Source of the DNA: Haematobia irritans
Taxonomy: Eukaryota; Arthropoda; Insecta; Diptera; Muscidae
DNA: 64,000 nt
Assembly (NCBI RefSeq): GCF_050003625.1
Contig: NC_134398.1
Span: forward strand, 29,233,211 to 29,297,210
Direction: 5' to 3'
Below are positions 36,259-46,240 of the stretch, piece by piece. The notes beneath the pieces are model-generated. The model did no database searches. It saw only the letters and a list, made by a program, of their open reading frames with translations, and had not been told where the DNA came from. How positions within the stretch are numbered: position 1 is the first letter of the stretch; each line of letters opens with the position of its first letter. The position numbers were made by a program, and so were the translations under genes.

Positions 36259-36889
36259 AATTGTGTTGTTAACAAAATTTTTTATAATAAACAAATTTAA
36301 GCTCTCATATATTCGAGCCTTTTTCTATTTCTTAACATTTATTTATTATTTCTTAATTTTTTTTTTTTTTCAAATATATTCATGTGCTTTGTAATTTTTT
36401 CTATTTCCGTATATTCCACTGTACTTTGTCTCCATAGACTTTGTTTTTTTGTTTTTTGCTAAGCAACCACATTAAGATTTTCTTGTTGTTTTGTGTATAG
36501 TATTTTGTCTTGTATCTTGTATTATTCGAAACTGAAAACTTTCTCATGAAGGTTGTTAGTAGGCCCTTTTATTTGTTATAGGAAACAAAAAAAAAATCCA
36601 AACACCTCTAACTCTACAGAAACCGCGAAGAAGGAAAAAACGGTAGTCGTCATCTGGTAGAAAACTTAAGTGTTTCTTGTAACTTGAGCTCTTAAGTGTT
36701 GATGGAAAAGTAAAACAAGAACGAGAGAGAAAACAAAAAAAGCGTAAGAAAACCAAGTATTACAGGAAGATTTTAGTTGCATAGTAATAAGAATATCATT
36801 TTGAGAAAAAACAAAAAAAATGTATACATTACTTCTAAGATAAAAACAAAAATTTATAAGATTTCTTTTTTGCTCTTATCTTCTTTCAG
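36259..36889. other. Gene-free stretch upstream of exon candidate
   Basis: AT-rich with poly(T) runs. A 66-codon minus frame (36556-36756) is not recognised. A strong pyrimidine tract ends in CTTCTTTCAG at 36889, a possible 3' splice site for the exon candidate downstream. Confidence 0.45.
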
Positions 36890-37234
36890 TTCAAATTTGT
36901 TGGATAAATTAACAAGGAGGAAAATTTGTTTGTTATATATATATATATCTAAAAATATATATTTATGCTGTGTGTATTTGTGTTGAAACGTATAAAGAAA
37001 ATATTTACGCGTTTTAATTCGTGTATTAGTTATTCGGTTCGTATTTCCGTTTCCGTTTATTTCTTCGACTTCGACTCTATTTACATCAAACACAAACAAC
37101 ATCATTGGAACAAGAATAGTAGCAGCAACAGCAGCAGAATTAACATCTACAACAGCAGTAGGGCTTATCTAACGCTGCTGCTAAACAGATGAGCCCCAAC
37201 ACCACATGTCCATTGTTGCAGCCGAAAATGCAGG
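36890..37234 (+). other. Candidate exon with 5' UTR character
   Basis: Bounded on the left by an acceptor-like TTATCTTCTTTCAG (ends 36889) and on the right by a donor-like GTATGT (37235-37240). The right part (37010-37185) is less AT-rich than its surroundings, with TTCGACTTCGAC and CAG/CAA-rich stretches such as GCAGCAACAGCAGC (near 37120), as is common in fly 5' UTRs. The left part contains AT dinucleotide runs, so the true start may lie further right. Confidence 0.3.
37189..37234 (+). CDS. Possible first coding exon, 15 codons plus one base
   Basis: An ATG at 37189 opens MSPNTTCPLLQPKMQ and runs to a splice donor AGG/GTATGT at 37234/37235, in phase 1. An in-frame TAG lies 30 bases upstream, so the ATG would be the true start. 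The context ACAG-ATG-A is only fair for a fly start. I do not recognise the N-terminus, and no downstream exon is identifiable in the window because the next 3 kb are family B repeats. The call rests on composition, start and donor only. Being so short, it could be chance. Confidence 0.25.
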
Positions 37235-37675
37235 GTATGTAGCTCTAATATTGAATTCATGCTAAGTTTGTAGAAAACCAAAAAAAAAAGAGCATCGCCT
37301 TTGCCTTTCTTATACATACGTAGACTATAATTTACCATGTAAACGCCTCTTTTCGTGTTTGTATAATTTTCGTTGTTGTTGTTGTTTGATTCATAAGAAA
37401 AGGTTTAGAATTTGATATGGACCTTCTAATACGCCCACTAACTAACAACAACGAAACAAAAGAAAATTATAATAAAACATTCATTCATTTGATGGACAGT
37501 AGAGAAAAATATCAAATTTCTTTTGGAGTTTATTTTCAACGCAACAAAAAAAAAAATAATAACCCTTGGAGGAAGAAAGATTTTATACGGATCTCACTCT
37601 TAAGGCCAAAGATAAAAGTTTAGATTTTGGGAAATAATTAAGAAAATATTTTTTTTTTATTTTGTTATAACAGTT

Positions 37676-40460
37676 ATAGATAAATATTAACATGTTAACG
37701 CTTCATTAGAAACAAAAATTGTGGCCAAATATGCGACATTTAAGGTAGTGGCGACCGAGCGTGGATTTGGATTTGTAAAACTATCAAATTTGGTCGATCC
37801 TTAGTAAGAGCCACATTTCATTTTGATAAATCTTAAAATGATTATTGTTAAAGCTCAAGGATATCTAAAATTTTATTTAGTGGCGACCGAGCACGGATGT
37901 GTGAATTTATCGGATTCGGTCAATCTGAGAAGAAGACATTAATATTTGCGATCAGAAATTGATCTTATACATTGGTCGACCAAAATAAGAGCCATATTTC
38001 AATTGTTAAATTCAAATTAGTGGCGACCGAGCATGGCTGTGTGAAAGGAGACACATTCTATAAAAATATGAATATTTGGAAGCAAAAATTCTTCATTTAC
38101 ATCGGCCTACCTAAACAAGAGCTACATTTTAATTTCAATGCTTAAGGAAATCTAAAATTTCTAATCTCTCTCTAATCTCTAATCTTTTATATTTAAAGTT
38201 GTGGCGACCGAGCATGGATATATAAAACAATCCAATTTGTCCTTAACCTTAACAAGAGTCACATTTCATTTGGATAAATTTTTGTCAAACAATATATTTG
38301 TTTTTTATTTCTAATACTTATTATAAGATTTATAGGTAAATAATAATATGTTAACGCTTCGTTAGAAACAAAAATTTAAGCCAAATATGCTACATTTATG
38401 GTAGTGGCGACCGAGCATGGATTTGGATTTGTAAAACAATCAAATTTGGTCGACCCTTAGCAAGAGCCACATTTCATTTTGATAAATCTTAAAATGATTA
38501 TTGTTAAAGCTCAAGGATATCTAAAATTTTATTTAGTGGCGACCGAGCACGGATATGTGAATATATCGGATTCGGTCAATATGAGAAGAAGACATTAATA
38601 TTTGCGATCAGAAATTGATCTTATACATTGGCCGAACTAAACAAGAGCCACATTTCAATTGTTAAATTCAAATTAGTGGCGACCGCGCATGGCTGTGTGA
38701 AAGGAGACACATTCTATAAAAATATGAATATTTGGGAGCAAAAATTCTTCATTTACATCGGCCTACCTAAACAAGAGCTACATTTTAATTTCAATGCTTA
38801 AGGAAATCTAAAATTTCTAATCTCTCTCTAATCTCTAATCTCTTATATTTAAAGTTGTGGCGACCGAGCATGGATATATAAAACAAACCAATTTGTCCTT
38901 AACCTTAACAAGAGTCACATTTCCTTTGGATAAATATTTGTCAAACAATATATTTGTTTTTTATTTCTAATATTCGTTATAAGATTTATAGGTAAATATC
39001 AATATGCTAACGCTTCATTAGAAACAAAAATTGAAGCCAAATATGCTACATTTAAGGTAGTGGCGACCGAGCATGGACTTGTAAAACAATCAAATTTGGT
39101 CGACCCTTAGCAAGAGCCACATTTCATTTTGATAAAGCTTAAAATGAGTATTGTTAAAGCTCAAGGAAATCTAAAATTTTATTTAGTGGCGACCGAGCAC
39201 GGATATGTGAATTTATCGGATTCGGTCGATCTGAGAAGGATACATTAATATTTGTGATCAGAAATTGATCTTATTTATTGGCCGACCTAAACAGGAGCCA
39301 TATTTCAATTGTTAAATTTAAATTCGTGGCGACCGAGCATGGCTGTGTGAAAGGAGACACATTCTATAAAAATATGAATATTTGGGAGCAAAAATTCTTC
39401 ATTAACATCGGCCTACCTAAACAAGAGCCACATTTTAATTTCAATGCTTAACGACATCTAAAATTTCTAATCTCTCTCTAATCTCTAATCTCTTATATTT
39501 AAAGTTGTGGCGACCTAGCATGAATATATAAAACAATCCAATTTGTCCTTAACCTTAACAAGAGTCACATTTCATTTGGATAAATATTTGTCAAACAATA
39601 TATTTGTTTTTTTATTTCTAATATTCGTTATAAAATTTATAGGTAAATATCAATATGCTAACGCTTCATTAGAAACAAAAATTGAGGCCAAATATGCGAC
39701 ATTTAAGGTAGTGGCGACCGAGCATGGATTTGTAAAACAATCAAATTTGGTCGACCCTTAGCAAGAGCCACATTTCATTTTGATAAATCTTAAAATGATT
39801 ATTGTTAAAGCTCAAGGATATCTAAAATTTTATTTAGTGGCGACCGAGCACGGATGTGTGAATTTATCGGATTCGGTCAATCTGAAAAGAAGACATTAAT
39901 ATTTGCGATCAGAAATTGATCTTATACATTGGTCGACCTAAACAAGAGCCATATTTCAATTGTTAAATTCAAATTAGTGGCGACCGAGCATGGCTGTATG
40001 AAAGGAGACACATTCTATAAAAATATGAATATTTGGGAGCAAAAATTCTTCATTTACATCGGCCTACCTAAACAAGAGCTACATTTTAATTTCAATGCTT
40101 AAGGAAATCTAAAATTTCTAATCTCTCTCTAATCTTCAAAGTTGTGGCGACCGAGCATGAATATATAAAACAATCCAATTTGTCCTTAACCTTAACGAGA
40201 GTCACCTTTCATTTGGATAAATATTAAAATGATTACGGTTAATGATCAAGGACATCTAAAATGTTAACTTTAATAAATTTTATTTTATTTAAATTAATGG
40301 CGACCGAGCATGGATATATGAATTAATTCGATCGATTCGGGCCATCTCAACAAGAGACATTTTAGTGTATGAATATTTTAGAGAACAAATTCCTTTTCGA
40401 AATGTGTTATACATTGAATTGGGAATATATAGAAAGTGGCGACCGAGCATGAACATTTGA
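37676..40460 (+). repeat. Family B: higher-order repeat with 18 GTGGCGACCGAGC boxes
   Basis: Boxes TGGCGACCGAGCA(T/C)GGAT start at 37749, 37881, 38021, 38202; 38405, 38537, 38677, 38858; 39061, 39187, 39327, 39508; 39712, 39838, 39978, 40145; then 40298 and 40437. Four distinct monomers (spacings about 132, 140, 181, 203 bp) form a higher-order unit of about 655 bp repeated four times, with partial units after. Copies of the higher-order unit are nearly identical; monomers within a unit share little beyond the box and CAAGAGCCACATTTCA. Variants of the box include GACCGCGC (38677) and GACCTAGC (39508). Confidence 0.92.
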
Positions 40461-40539
40461 AACAATCCAACTCTGTGGTTATACACAGATTTGCCAAGTG
40501 GTTTCACCGCGATCAACAGTAACGAAAATCTTTATGTTG

Positions 40540-41099
40540 CCTATAGAAATAAAAATTTTACAAAATTTTCTATAGAAATAAAGTTTTGACAAAAATTGTT
40601 ATAGAAAAAACTTTGGACAAAATATTCAATAGAAATAAAATTTTGTCGAAAATTTTCTATAGAAATTAAGTTTTAACAAAATTTTCTATAGAAATAACAT
40701 TTTGATCAAATTTTATGTCTATAGTAACATAAAATTTTGACAAAATTTTCTATAGAAATAAAATATTGACAAAATATTCTATAAAACTCAATGTTGACAA
40801 AATCTTCTATAAAAAAAAATTGACAAAATTTTCTATAGAAATAAAATATTGAAATGTTGAAAAAATCTTCTACACAAATAGAATTTCGACCATATTTTCT
40901 ATTGAAATAAAATTTTGACAAAATTTTCTATAGAAATAAAATTTTGACAAAATTTTCTATAGAAATAAAATTTTGTTCAAATTTACTATAGAAATAAAAT
41001 TTTGACAAAATTTTCTATAGAAATAAAATTTTGACAAAATTTTCTATAGAAATAAAATGTTGACAAAATATTCTATAGAAATAAAATTTTCAATAGAAA
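40540..41099 (-). repeat. 29-bp satellite array, minus orientation
   Basis: Units read GACAAAATTTTCTATAGAAA. This is the first long minus-orientation block of the window. In this orientation AATAAA appears on the plus strand in every unit. Confidence 0.94.
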
Positions 41100-41101
41100 T
41101 A

Positions 41102-41705
41102 ACAGGTTGGCTCATAAGTCCCCGGCCTAACAAAGAAAAACAAATTTTTTTGTCAAAATTCGTTTTTATTATTCAAGAGCGATACAACGATTGCAACGAC
41201 CTTCCAATTTTTTGATACCATTTTGGTAGTACTCCTTCGGTTTTGCCTCAAAATAGACTTCAGTTTCGGCGATCACCTCTTCATTGCAGCCAATTTTTTT
41301 CCCTGCGAGCATCCTTTTGAGGTCTGAGAACAAGAAAAAGTCGCTGGGGGCCAGATCTGGAGAATACGGTGGGCGGGGACGCAATTCGAAGCCCAATTCA
41401 TGAATTTTTGCCATCGTTCTCAATGACTTGTGGCACGTTGTCTTGGTGGAACAACACTTTTTTCTTCTTCAAATGGGGCCGTTTTGCCTCGATTTCGACC
41501 TTCAAACGCTCCAATAACGCCATATAATAGTCACTGTTGATGGTTTTTCCCTTCTCAAGATAATCGATAAAAATTATTCCATCCGCATCCCAAAAAACAG
41601 AGGCCATTACTTTGCCAGCGGACTTTTGAGTCTTTCCGGAGACGGTCCACCGGTCGCTGTCCCCTCACACGACTATTGATTGGACTCAGGAGTGTAGTGA
41701 TGCAC
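41102..41705 (-). pseudogene. mariner (irritans subfamily) transposase remnant
   Basis: The element's 3' terminal inverted repeat is at the left (ACAGGTTGGCTCATAAGTCC at 41102, preceded by a TA target). Reading leftwards on the minus strand, the coding remnant begins near HHYTPESN (about 41700), continues through FWDADGIIFIDYLEKGKTIN, the second catalytic Asp in LFHQDN, and ends after YSPDLAPSDFFLF, with the third Asp at D34D spacing. The C-terminus KKLEGRCNRCIALE is at 41169. The first catalytic Asp and all upstream parts are missing. In-frame stops precede MASVFW, and a small deletion just after HQDN shifts the frame between 41420 and 41460. It is dead, and very similar to the Himar1 type. 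Inserted in minus-orientation satellite. Confidence 0.93.
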
Positions 41706-43080
41706 AAAATTTTCTATAGAAATAAAATTTTGACAAAATTTTCCTATAGAAAAAAAATTTTGACAAAATTTTTGATAGATATAAAATTTTGACAAAATTT
41801 TCTATAAAAATCAAATGGTGACAAAATCTTCTATAAAAAAAATTGACAAAATTTTCTATAGAAATAAAATGTTGAAATGTTGAACAAATCTTCTACACAA
41901 ATAGAATTTTGACCATATTTTCTAAAGAAATATAATTTTGACAAAATTTTCTATAGAAATAAAATTTGACAAAATTTTCTATATAAATAAAATTTTGACA
42001 AAATTTTCTATATAAATAAAATTTTGACAAAATTTTTCTATAGCAATAAAATTTTGACAAATTTTCTATAGAAATAAAATTGTGATACAATTTTCTATAA
42101 AAATAAAATTTTGATCAAATTTACTATAGAAATAATATTTTGACAAAATTTTCTATAGAAATAAATTTTTGACAAAATTTTCCTATAGAAATAAAATTTT
42201 GACAAAATTTTCTATAAAACTCAAATTTTGACAAAATCTTCTATAAAAAAATGGACAAAATTCTCTATAGAAATAAAGAGCTGAAATGTTGAAAAAAACT
42301 TCTACACAAATAGAATTTTGACCATATTTTCTCTAGAAATAAAATTTTGACAAAATCTTCTATGAAACTAGAATTTTGACCAAATTCTCTATAGATATAA
42401 GATTTTGATCAAATTTACTACAGAAATAAAATTTTGACAAAATTTTCTATAGCAATAAAATTTTGACAAAATTTTCTATAGAAATAAAATTTTGATCAAA
42501 TTTTCTATAGAAATAAAGTTTTGAAAAAATTTTCTATAGAAACAAAGTTTTGACAAAATTTTCTATAGAAATAAAATTTTGATCAAATTTACTATAGAAA
42601 TAAGATGTTGACAAAATTTTCTATAGAAATAAAATTTTGATCAAATTTACTAAAGAAATAAAATTTTGACAAAATTTTCTATAGAAATAAAATTTTGACA
42701 AACTTTTCTATAGAAATAACATTTTGACAAAATTTTCTCTAGAAATAAAATTTTGGTAAAATTTTCATTAGAAATCAAATTTTGAAAATATATTCTATAA
42801 AAATAAAAATTTTACCAAATTTCCTATTGAAATAATATTTTGTCGAAAATTTTCTATAGAAATTAACATTTAACAAAATTTTCTATAGAAATTAAGTTTT
42901 AACAAAATTTTCTATAGAAATTAAGTTTTAACAAAATTTTCTATAGAAATAAAATTTTGACAAAATTTTCTATAGAAATCAAGTTTTAACAAAATTTTCT
43001 ATGGAAATAAATTTTTGACAAAATTTTCAATAGAAATAAAATTTAGAGAAAATTTTCTACAGAAAAAAAATTTTGACAAA
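41706..43080 (-). repeat. 29-bp satellite array, minus orientation
   Basis: Minus-orientation array directly after the truncated mariner end. Groups such as TTCTACACAAATAGAATTTT followed by GACCATATTTTCT recur (40870, 41893, 42301), indicating multi-unit duplication across the mariner. Confidence 0.94.
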
Positions 43081-43082
43081 GG

Positions 43083-43185
43083 TAATAACTACAAAAATTA
43101 GATCAGACACTGCCAAAGAATTTTTTCTTATAGGTAGCTTTTTGGTAAAATTTTCTTAAAAATTTGAAGGATTATTTTGGGTTCG
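43083..43185 (+). repeat. F unit (GGTAATAAC...TAGGTAGCTTTTTGG)
   Basis: Carries GGTAATAACTACAAAAATTA, CACTGCCAAAGAATTTTTTC, TTATAGGTAGCTTTTTGGTA and TTCTTAAAAATTTG. The same unit recurs at 44966 and 45553 (plus), and at 45228, 46171 and 46985 (minus). Origin unknown. Confidence 0.65.
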
Positions 43186-43189
43186 AGGG

Positions 43190-43600
43190 GCAAACGTATC
43201 ATGTGGATAAAAACTACGGTTTCTAGAAGCCCAAGGTGTTAAATCGGGAGATCGGTCTATGGTGTGTGTCGAACCATGTTTTGGCTCGACACACACTATA
43301 TTCGGCTGACCTATTTGTGGTCAACCGGATTCTAGAAGTCCTAGAAATAAATTCGGGAGGTAAGTCTACATGGGGGCTATACCAAAACATGGACCAATTC
43401 TCACCATTTTCGTCAAACCTCTTAATGGTCCTCAAACAGCTCTAGAATTACAATTTCAGACAAATTGGATAAAAATTACGGATTTTAGACGCCCAAGATG
43501 TAATGTCGGGAGATCGGTCTATATGGGGGCTATACCAAAATATGGACCGATACACCCATTAGCGTAGCTAGAAAATTTTCCTAGGGGGAGCTAAAAGCAG
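43190..43600 (-). mobile_element. TATACCC-family fragment, minus orientation
   Basis: Contains TCGGGAGATCGGTCTATATG then GGGGGCTATACCAAAA, the reverse complement of the internal repeat seen in E4 (57760-58617), in two repeats about 150 bp apart. It has no terminal blocks. A CGACACACAC(C/T)ATA-type inverted pair near 43252-43295 is an internal hairpin (GGTGTGTGTCGA / TCGACACACACT). Confidence 0.6.
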
Positions 43601-43651
43601 TTGCAAACTCTTTCCTTACTTCCAAAAATGGAATTTTTTTTAATTAAATTT

Positions 43652-44562
43652 GTATACCCTCCACCATAGGATGGGGGGTATATTAACTCTGTCATTCCGT
43701 TTGTAACACATCGAAATATTGCTCTAAGACCCCATAAAGTATATATATTCTGGGTCGAGGTGAAGTCGATCTGAGCATGTCCGTCCGTCCGTCCGTCTGT
43801 TGAAATCACGCTAACTTCCGAACGAAACAAGCTATCGACTTGAAACTTGGTACAAGTAGTTGTTATTGATGTAGGTCGGATGGTATTGCAAATGGGCCAT
43901 ATCGGTCCACTTTTACGTATAGCCCCCATATAAACGGACCCCCAAATTTGGCTTGCGAGGCCTCTAAGAGAAGCAAATTTCATCCGATCCGGCTGAAATT
44001 TGGTACATTATGTTAGTATATGGTCTCTAACAACCATGCAAAAATTGGTCCACATCGGTCAATAATTATATCTAGCCCCCATATAAACCGATCACCCGAT
44101 TTGGCTTGTGGAGCCTCTAAGAGAAGCAAATTCCATCCGATCCGGCTGAAATTTGGTACATGGTGTTAGTATATGGTCTCTAATAACCACGCACAAATTG
44201 GTCCATATCGGTCCATAATTATATATAGCCCCCATATAAGACCAAACCCATGGAAGACTAGATTTCAAATTTCGGGCAAATCGGATAGTAAATGCAGTTT
44301 CTCGAATCCCAAGAAGTAAAATCCGGAGATCTGTCTATATGGGGACTGTATCAAATTATGGTCAGATAGGCACGATTTTCGGCACACTTTTTTGTGGTCC
44401 TAAAATACCTCCAGATTTCTAATTTATATATCAAAACTTGGTCCGTTATAGCTCATCTTCGAACTTGACCTGCCTGCAAACGAAAAACGAATCTGTACCA
44501 AATTTCAGGACAATGGCGTTATTATTGAAGGTTGTAGCGTGATTACAACAGACAGACAGACA
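43652..44562. mobile_element. TATACCC-family element E3, inverted composite
   Basis: The plus-oriented head TATACCCTCCACCATAGG at 43652, the 5' block and about two internal repeats run to about 44240. The rest (44240-44562) is the opposite orientation of a related subfamily. It reads GGAGATCTGTCTATATGGGG and ends GTAGCGTGATTACAACAGAC, the complement of the conserved GTCTGTTGAAATCACGCTA block. Two 5' halves are therefore joined through their internal repeats. A 130-codon minus frame (43591-43983) is by-product. Confidence 0.7.
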
Positions 44563-44949
44563 AAATTTTCTATAGAAATAAAATTTTGACAAAATTTTCT
44601 ATTGAAATAATATTTTGTCGAAAATTTTTATAGAAATAAAATTTTGACAAAATTTTCTATAAAAATACATTTTTGACAAAAGTTTCTATAAAATAAAATT
44701 TTGACAAAATTTTCTATAGAAATAAAATTTTCATTAGAAATAAAATTTTCAATAGAAATAAAATTTTGACAAAATTTTCTTTAGAAATCAAATTTTAACA
44801 TTATATTCTATAAAAATGTTACCAAATTTCCTATTGAAATAATATTTTGTCGAAAATTTTTTACAAAAATATAATCTTGACAAAATTTTCTAAAAAAACA
44901 AAATTTTGATAAATTTTTCTATAGAAATAACATTTTGTCGAAAATTTTC
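44563..44949 (-). repeat. 29-bp satellite array, minus orientation
   Basis: Minus-orientation units between E3 and the large inverted repeat. Confidence 0.92.
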
Positions 44950-46240
44950 TATAGAAATAAATTTTTGACAAAGGTAATAACCCCAAAAATTAGATTAAAC
45001 ACTGCGAAAGAATTTTTTTCTTATAGGTAGCTCTTTGGTAAAATTTTCTACAAAAATAAAAATGACAAAATTTTCTTAGAAGTATAATTTTGAAAATGTA
45101 TTCTATAAAAATAAAAATGTTTCGAAATTTTCTATTGATATAAAATTTTGTCGAAAATTTTCTATAGAAATAAAATTTTGACAAAATTTTCATTAGAAAT
45201 CAAATTTTTAAAATTTATATTTACCAATTTATATTTTTGGTAAAATTTTCTTAAAAATTTAGAAGATTATTTTCAGGCTCATTATGAATAAAAAAAAAAA
45301 AAAAACAAATTATGCAAAAAGGCACCTATAAGAAAAAAAATTATGTCGCAGTGTTTAATCAATGTTTTGGGGTTATTACATTTGTCAAAATTTTATTTCT
45401 ATAGAAAATTTTGTCAAAATTTTATTTCTATAGAAAATTGTATCAAAATTTTATATCTATAGCAAATTTTGTCAAATTTTTTTTCCTATAGACAATTTTG
45501 TCAAAAATTTATTTCTATAGAAAAAAATTGTAAATTTTTTTTCTAATGTGGTGACAAAGGTAATAACCACAAAAAATTGATTAAACATTGCGACATAATT
45601 TTTTTTCTTATAGGTGGCTTTTTGCATAATTTGTTTTTATTTTCATTCATAAGAGCCTGAAAATAATCTTCTAAATTTTTAAGAAAATTTTACCAAAAAT
45701 ATAAATTGGTAAATATAAATTTTCAAAATTTGATTTCTAATGAAAATTTTGTAAAAATTTTATTTCTATAGAAAATTTTGTCAAAATTTTATTTCTATAG
45801 AAAATTTTCGACAAAATTTTATTTCAAAAGGAAATTTGGAAACATTTTTATTTTTATATTATACATTTTCAAAATTTTACTTCTAAGAAAATTTTGTCAA
45901 ATTTTTATTTTTGTAGAAAATTTTACCAAAAAGCTACCTATACAAACAAAGAAAATTTCATTAAAAGTCAGCCAACGAAAAATTTTCATTGATATAACGA
46001 AAAATTTTCATTAATACAATGAAAATATTCGTTAATAGTACGAAACATTACGTTGATTGACAGAAAATTCGTTGTATTAACGAAAAATTTCGTTGTATTA
46101 ACGAATTTGTTTCATTGGCTGACTTTTAACGAAACATTTCGTTAATATAACGAAACTTTTTCTATTAGTGTAAGAAAAAAATTTTCGCAGTGTTTAATCT
46201 AATTTTTGTGGTTATTACCTTTGTCAAAATTTTATTCCTA
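44950..46240. repeat. Large inverted repeat with MITE-split right arm
   Basis: The left arm 44950-45386 is the reverse complement of 45552-46240 once the 228-bp MITE at 45943-46170 is removed. Matching landmarks include GGTAATAAC(C/C)CCAAAAATTAGA (44967) with TCTAATTTTTGTGGTTATTA (46190), and GTAAATATAAATTTTCAAAA (right) with its complement at 45200. The 165-bp spacer is plus-orientation satellite. Satellite changes from minus to plus across this structure, so it marks an inverted duplication. Confidence 0.85.
45943..46170. mobile_element. MITE with TA target duplication
   Basis: Lies between TA (45941-45942) and TA (46171-46172). It interrupts GCTACCTATAAGAAAAAAA, which is intact in the left arm of the enclosing inverted repeat. 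Termini are CAAACAAAGAAAATTTC and the complement-type GAAACTTTTTCTATTAGTG. Subterminal inverted repeats TTAAAAGTCAGCCAACGAAA and TTTCATTGGCTGACTTTTAA enclose a core of CGTTAATA/CGTTGTATTAACGAA palindromes. No open frame. A Tc1/mariner-type non-autonomous element is the likely class. Confidence 0.8.

Noticed and set aside
39543..39761. 72-codon frame with VATEHGFVKQSNLVDP across family B boxes
   Set aside because: The frame VATEHG follows several boxes, but stops and lengths differ between monomers and units are not multiples of three. It is a repeat by-product.
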